Below are positions 6,408 to 8,952 of a DNA stretch of 8,952 bases, piece by piece. The position numbers and the translations under genes are program-made. The notes beneath the pieces were generated by a model that worked only from the letters and a program-made list of their open reading frames with translations, was not told the DNA's origin and made no database searches. The DNA comes from Spirochaetota bacterium (GTDB lineage Bacteria; Spirochaetota; Spirochaetia; DSM-27196; PWMO01): positions 1-8,952 of the forward strand of contig JAAAOH010000211.1 in the NCBI GenBank assembly GCA_009908925.1. The letters are read 5' to 3'. The stretch's first letter is position 1, and each line of letters begins with the position of its first letter.

Positions 6408-6425
6408 TCCGACTCCGACTCCGAC
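6408..6425. repeat. TCCGAC x3 hexamer repeat in the convergent gap
   Basis: Three perfect tandem copies of TCCGAC lie in the 64-base gap between the phosphatase-like gene (ends 6370) and the kinase gene (ends 6435 on the other strand). No stem followed by a T run is visible in this gap on either strand, so neither gene has an obvious intrinsic terminator here. Confidence 0.5.
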
Positions 6426-6434
6426 CGCGCCAGC

Positions 6435-8468
6435 CTATCGCGCACCGGGCCCTCTGAAATCGCGAAGCGTCCTGCGGAGCTCCGCCTCGCGGACAGGCTT
6501 GGTAACTACTGCGTTCATACCCGCGTCGAGGAAGCTTTGGACTTCCTCCTCGCGGGCGTAGGCTGTCAGGGCAATAATCGGTATATCCGAAGTTCGGCGA
6601 ATGCGGCGGGCCGCTTCCACCCCATCGACGCCGGGCATCTGTATGTCCATGAGGATCACGTCGAACTCGGCCTGCCCGGTTGCCTGGAGAACCGCGTTAC
6701 CGTCGGCGGCCGTACGCACCTCGTGCCCCTCGCCCTCGAGGAACTTCTCCAGGTACATCCGATTGATGGCGTTGTCCTCGGCGACGAGGATTCGCAGGGG
6801 ACCGGCGGCTCGGGAGACATCCGCGCTGCCGGTTTCACGGTCACCCGACGACTCGCCGGGCTCCGGCTCACCGGCCTCCCATGGCACGGTCCCGGCGGCC
6901 TCGGGACCGTCGGCATCATCGGTCTCGGCGCCCCCGACGATCTCTGTCGGCACATCGAACCAGAACGTACTGCCCTCCCCCGGGTGGCTCTCCACGTGGA
7001 TTTCACCCCCCATGAGCTCCACGAGCTGCCGGGAGATCGCAAGTCCGAGACCGGTCCCTTCGAACTCCTTCTGGTAAGAGCTGTCCACCTGATAGAAACT
7101 CTCGAACACCCGCGGCAGGGCCTCCGGCGGAATCCCGATTCCACTGTCGGCGACGGAGAAGCGAAGGACCGCGGCCCCGGGGCGCCCCCCGGCGGACACT
7201 TCGGCGCGCCCCTCGGCACGCTCGGCACGCACGAGAATCTCCCCTCCGGAGGTGAACTTCACCGCGTTCGCGAGCAGATTATGCAGAACCTGCTGCAACC
7301 GCAGCCGATCGCCCCTCACTAACCCTGGCAGCCCATCACCATATTCGATGCGAATGGGCACTCCGGAGCCGCGGTCGGTATGGCTCACAAGCTTCACGGT
7401 GCTCGAAAGCAGTTCACCGGGGTCGATCTCGTCGTCGCTCAATACGATCCGCCTGTCCTCGAGTTTCGAAAAATCAAGCAGGTCGTCCACGATGCCGAGG
7501 AGTGAGCGCCCCGAATCCTCGATGGCACGCGCGTAGTCCCGCTGCTCCTCGTCGAGCCTGCCGCGCGAGAGCACCCTCGAAAGGCCGATGACCCCGGTGA
7601 TCGGTGTGCGGACCTCATGGCTCATGTTGGCCAGAAACCGTGTCTTCGCCTCATTCGCCTCGGTCAGCTGAGCCCTCGTTTGCTCGAGGTCGTGGACCTT
7701 CTGCCGGAGTTCCCGCGTCTTCTCTTCCACTTCCTGCTCTGCGCGCTCATTCGCCTCGAGAAGCTGTGTGTATCGAGTGTTGAGGGAATCGCGAAGCGCA
7801 TTGATAGCGACTGCCACCTCGTCGAGCTCATCGTACGGTCCCGGATCGGCGGGAGCCGAATGAAAGGAAAGCGAGCGACGCTCGAACTCGGTGTCGAAGC
7901 TGCGGAGGTAGGCGGTGATGTCGAGAACGCGAGTGACCACCAGCCGATGGAAGGCTGTGTAGAGGACGAATCCTGCGACCAGCATCCCCAGAATCGGATA
8001 GAGAGAGCCGAGGAGCCCCAGCGAAAATGCGGTACTCAGCACCTGGTGCCGGTCGGCGTAGATACGCAGGCTCCCGAGATCACGGGTCGAGCCCTCATAC
8101 TCTCGCCTGAGCCGAAAGGTGCGGGTCGGCTCCCGATCGACCGGCGCCTGCCCCGAGGCGGCGACCACACCGTCGTGATCCCTGACTTCGAGATAGGCCA
8201 GCGCGGGCTCGCGGGCAAGACCGGTCAACTGCGCCTCGAGCATCGGCAGGTCGTACACCCACAGAGAATTGGAGAGCGGCTCCAGCTCACGGTCGCCGAT
8301 ACTGTTCATGAGCGCCTCGAGGCGTTGTTCCTGCTCGACGTAGGCAACACCCAGGCTTGCAATCGCGCTCAAGAGTACAATCACCAACCCGACCGCCACG
8401 AGCCTCCGGAGGATCTTTCGAACGATCGTGTTGCTGCGCACCGGGCGCCGCCGCTTGTCAGCGCACAT
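6435..8468 (-). CDS. Hybrid sensor histidine kinase (sensor-HAMP-HisKA-HATPase-REC)
   Basis: A 677-residue inner-membrane kinase. A first helix (about 22-43) and a second (about 150-172) enclose a periplasmic sensor of about 105 residues with NSLWVYDLPMLEAQL (67-81) and LEVRDHDGVVAASGQ (93-107), a pattern like other small extracytoplasmic sensors, though I cannot name the family. HAMP follows (about 173-230), then a coiled coil (235-275), HisKA with NMSHEVRTP (phospho-acceptor His284), HATPase with N-box Asn397/Asn401, DSGIGIP (441-447) and GTGLGLAIS (471-479), a Pro/Glu/Gly-rich linker (508-555), and a receiver domain with Glu564/Asp565, phospho-acceptor Asp608, Thr635 and Lys657. All catalytic residues are present. 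There is no output domain, so a separate Hpt protein and regulator should exist. Its ATG overlaps the stop of the binding-protein gene by 11 bases and has no ribosome site of its own, so translation is probably coupled and the pair work together. Confidence 0.95.
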   Translation of the reverse strand: MCADKRRRPVRSNTIVRKILRRLVAVGLVIVLLSAIASLGVAYVEQEQRLEALMNSIGDRELEPLSNSLWVYDLPMLEAQLTGLAREPALAYLEVRDHDGVVAASGQAPVDREPTRTFRLRREYEGSTRDLGSLRIYADRHQVLSTAFSLGLLGSLYPILGMLVAGFVLYTAFHRLVVTRVLDITAYLRSFDTEFERRSLSFHSAPADPGPYDELDEVAVAINALRDSLNTRYTQLLEANERAEQEVEEKTRELRQKVHDLEQTRAQLTEANEAKTRFLANMSHEVRTPITGVIGLSRVLSRGRLDEEQRDYARAIEDSGRSLLGIVDDLLDFSKLEDRRIVLSDDEIDPGELLSSTVKLVSHTDRGSGVPIRIEYGDGLPGLVRGDRLRLQQVLHNLLANAVKFTSGGEILVRAERAEGRAEVSAGGRPGAAVLRFSVADSGIGIPPEALPRVFESFYQVDSSYQKEFEGTGLGLAISRQLVELMGGEIHVESHPGEGSTFWFDVPTEIVGGAETDDADGPEAAGTVPWEAGEPEPGESSGDRETGSADVSRAAGPLRILVAEDNAINRMYLEKFLEGEGHEVRTAADGNAVLQATGQAEFDVILMDIQMPGVDGVEAARRIRRTSDIPIIALTAYAREEEVQSFLDAGMNAVVTKPVREAELRRTLRDFRGPGAR

Positions 8469-8952
8469 TCGGCAGGTCCAGGGTCTCTGTATAGATACGA
8501 TCGAACGTTCCGTCCGCCTTCATTTCATCGAGCGCCGCGGCAAGCGCCAGGACGTATCGTGCATTTCGTCTGTGCACATAGGGATAGAGACTCACCGAGG
8601 CAAGCGGCGGCTTGTGGACGCGGATATCTTCAATCCCGAGTCGCGCCGCCATCAGCGTTCCGTCGAGACGTGCGTTGAGAACGACGTCGGTTCGCTCGCG
8701 TGCAAGCAGGTCGAAGGCCCGACGGGTCGAGTCCACCGCCACGGCCGATTTCGCCGCGGTGGCATTGTTTTCGAAGATCTTCCAGCCACGGACATAGGTG
8801 ATGTTGTGCGCTGCGAGGTCGCTCCAGGAGAAAATGGGCGCCACTCCGCGCCGCGAGAAGGCGACGAAATCGCGCGACTCGATACTTGCGGACCGAATGC
8901 GCACGAGGTGATGATACATGCGCTCCATATTCTCAACGCGGGCGACCACCCC
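8458..8952 (-). CDS. Periplasmic solute-binding protein, family 3-like (C-terminal part; 5' end outside window)
   Basis: The frame is open to the window edge, so about 165 C-terminal residues are seen. Features typical of the amino-acid-type binding-protein fold (SBP family 3): YVRGWKIFENN, then AFDLLARERTDVVLNARLDG (the 'a...L..grvDavl' stretch), HKPPLASVSLYPYVHRRN (the second-lobe strand before the final helices), and the C-terminal helix 'L..MKADGTFDRIYTE'. GTG at 8949 and ATGs at 8928 and 8919 are internal and should not be taken as starts. The gene runs into a hybrid kinase gene with an 11-base overlap and no permease or ATPase gene follows, so the protein may present a ligand to the kinase rather than feed a transporter. 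The ligand is unknown, and the signal peptide would lie outside the window. Confidence 0.8.
   Translation of the reverse strand, partial: GVVARVENMERMYHHLVRIRSASIESRDFVAFSRRGVAPIFSWSDLAAHNITYVRGWKIFENNATAAKSAVAVDSTRRAFDLLARERTDVVLNARLDGTLMAARLGIEDIRVHKPPLASVSLYPYVHRRNARYVLALAAALDEMKADGTFDRIYTETLDLPNVR

Noticed and set aside
7617..8678. Open plus-strand frame of 353 codons
   Set aside because: It is antisense to the kinase and binding-protein genes, whose domains are complete, and shows no recognisable motif or ribosome site.
1..8952. tRNA, rRNA, CRISPR arrays, insertion sequences, phage genes
   Set aside because: No tandem spaced repeats, transposase or integrase motifs, terminal inverted repeats or RNA-gene signatures were seen, and genes fill nearly the whole window.

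Overview
The window is about 9 kb of dense, GC-rich bacterial DNA: nine protein genes in four transcription units, no RNA genes, no mobile elements and no CRISPR. Best taxonomic hint (inference, weak): the secreted protein at 4648-5811 carries a discoidin/NADase-type domain with the 'DVY.GT.W.DTCIAE' signature that I associate with spirochaetes and some other Gram-negative, often saline-habitat bacteria. The signal peptide, hybrid sensor kinase and sodium-linked transporters fit a Gram-negative aquatic bacterium. I cannot assign a genus.

Layout. (1) 1-213, plus: the end of a transporter operon. A 31-residue membrane microprotein of the MetS type (the small subunit of neurotransmitter:sodium symporters) is followed by a strong intrinsic terminator. 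Its large subunit would lie just left of the window. (2) 3815-262, minus: a compact four-gene operon with gaps of 32, 33 and 15 bases: an unknown multi-pass membrane protein, an MFS transporter, a Na+/Ca2+-exchanger-family (CaCA) protein with an altered first alpha repeat, and an SGNH arylesterase/acyltransferase-like hydrolase. A sigma70-like promoter and a dyad-symmetric hairpin precede it. (3) 3939-6370, plus, divergent from unit 2: an AlaX-type alanyl-tRNA editing protein, a secreted protein with a predicted glycan-binding discoidin-like domain, and a degenerate histidine-phosphatase-fold protein without its catalytic residues. (4) 8952-6435, minus: the C-terminal part of a periplasmic solute-binding protein overlapping by 11 bases a hybrid histidine kinase (sensor, HAMP, HisKA, HATPase, receiver).

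How they work together. In unit 4 the binding protein has a kinase, not a permease, as its partner gene, so it probably feeds a signal to the kinase; the phosphorylated receiver would need an Hpt protein or regulator encoded elsewhere. Unit 2 puts two transporters and a cytosolic esterase under one promoter; the shared substrate is not evident. Unit 3 joins translation quality control to a secreted binding protein, and this looks like chance co-transcription rather than a pathway.

The most interesting points are three family members with altered active sites: the CaCA protein lacks one of its two signature glutamates, AlaX has Asp where the usual zinc-ligand Cys stands, and the phosphatase-fold protein has lost its catalytic histidines. 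I did not find a clear new defence or mobile system.
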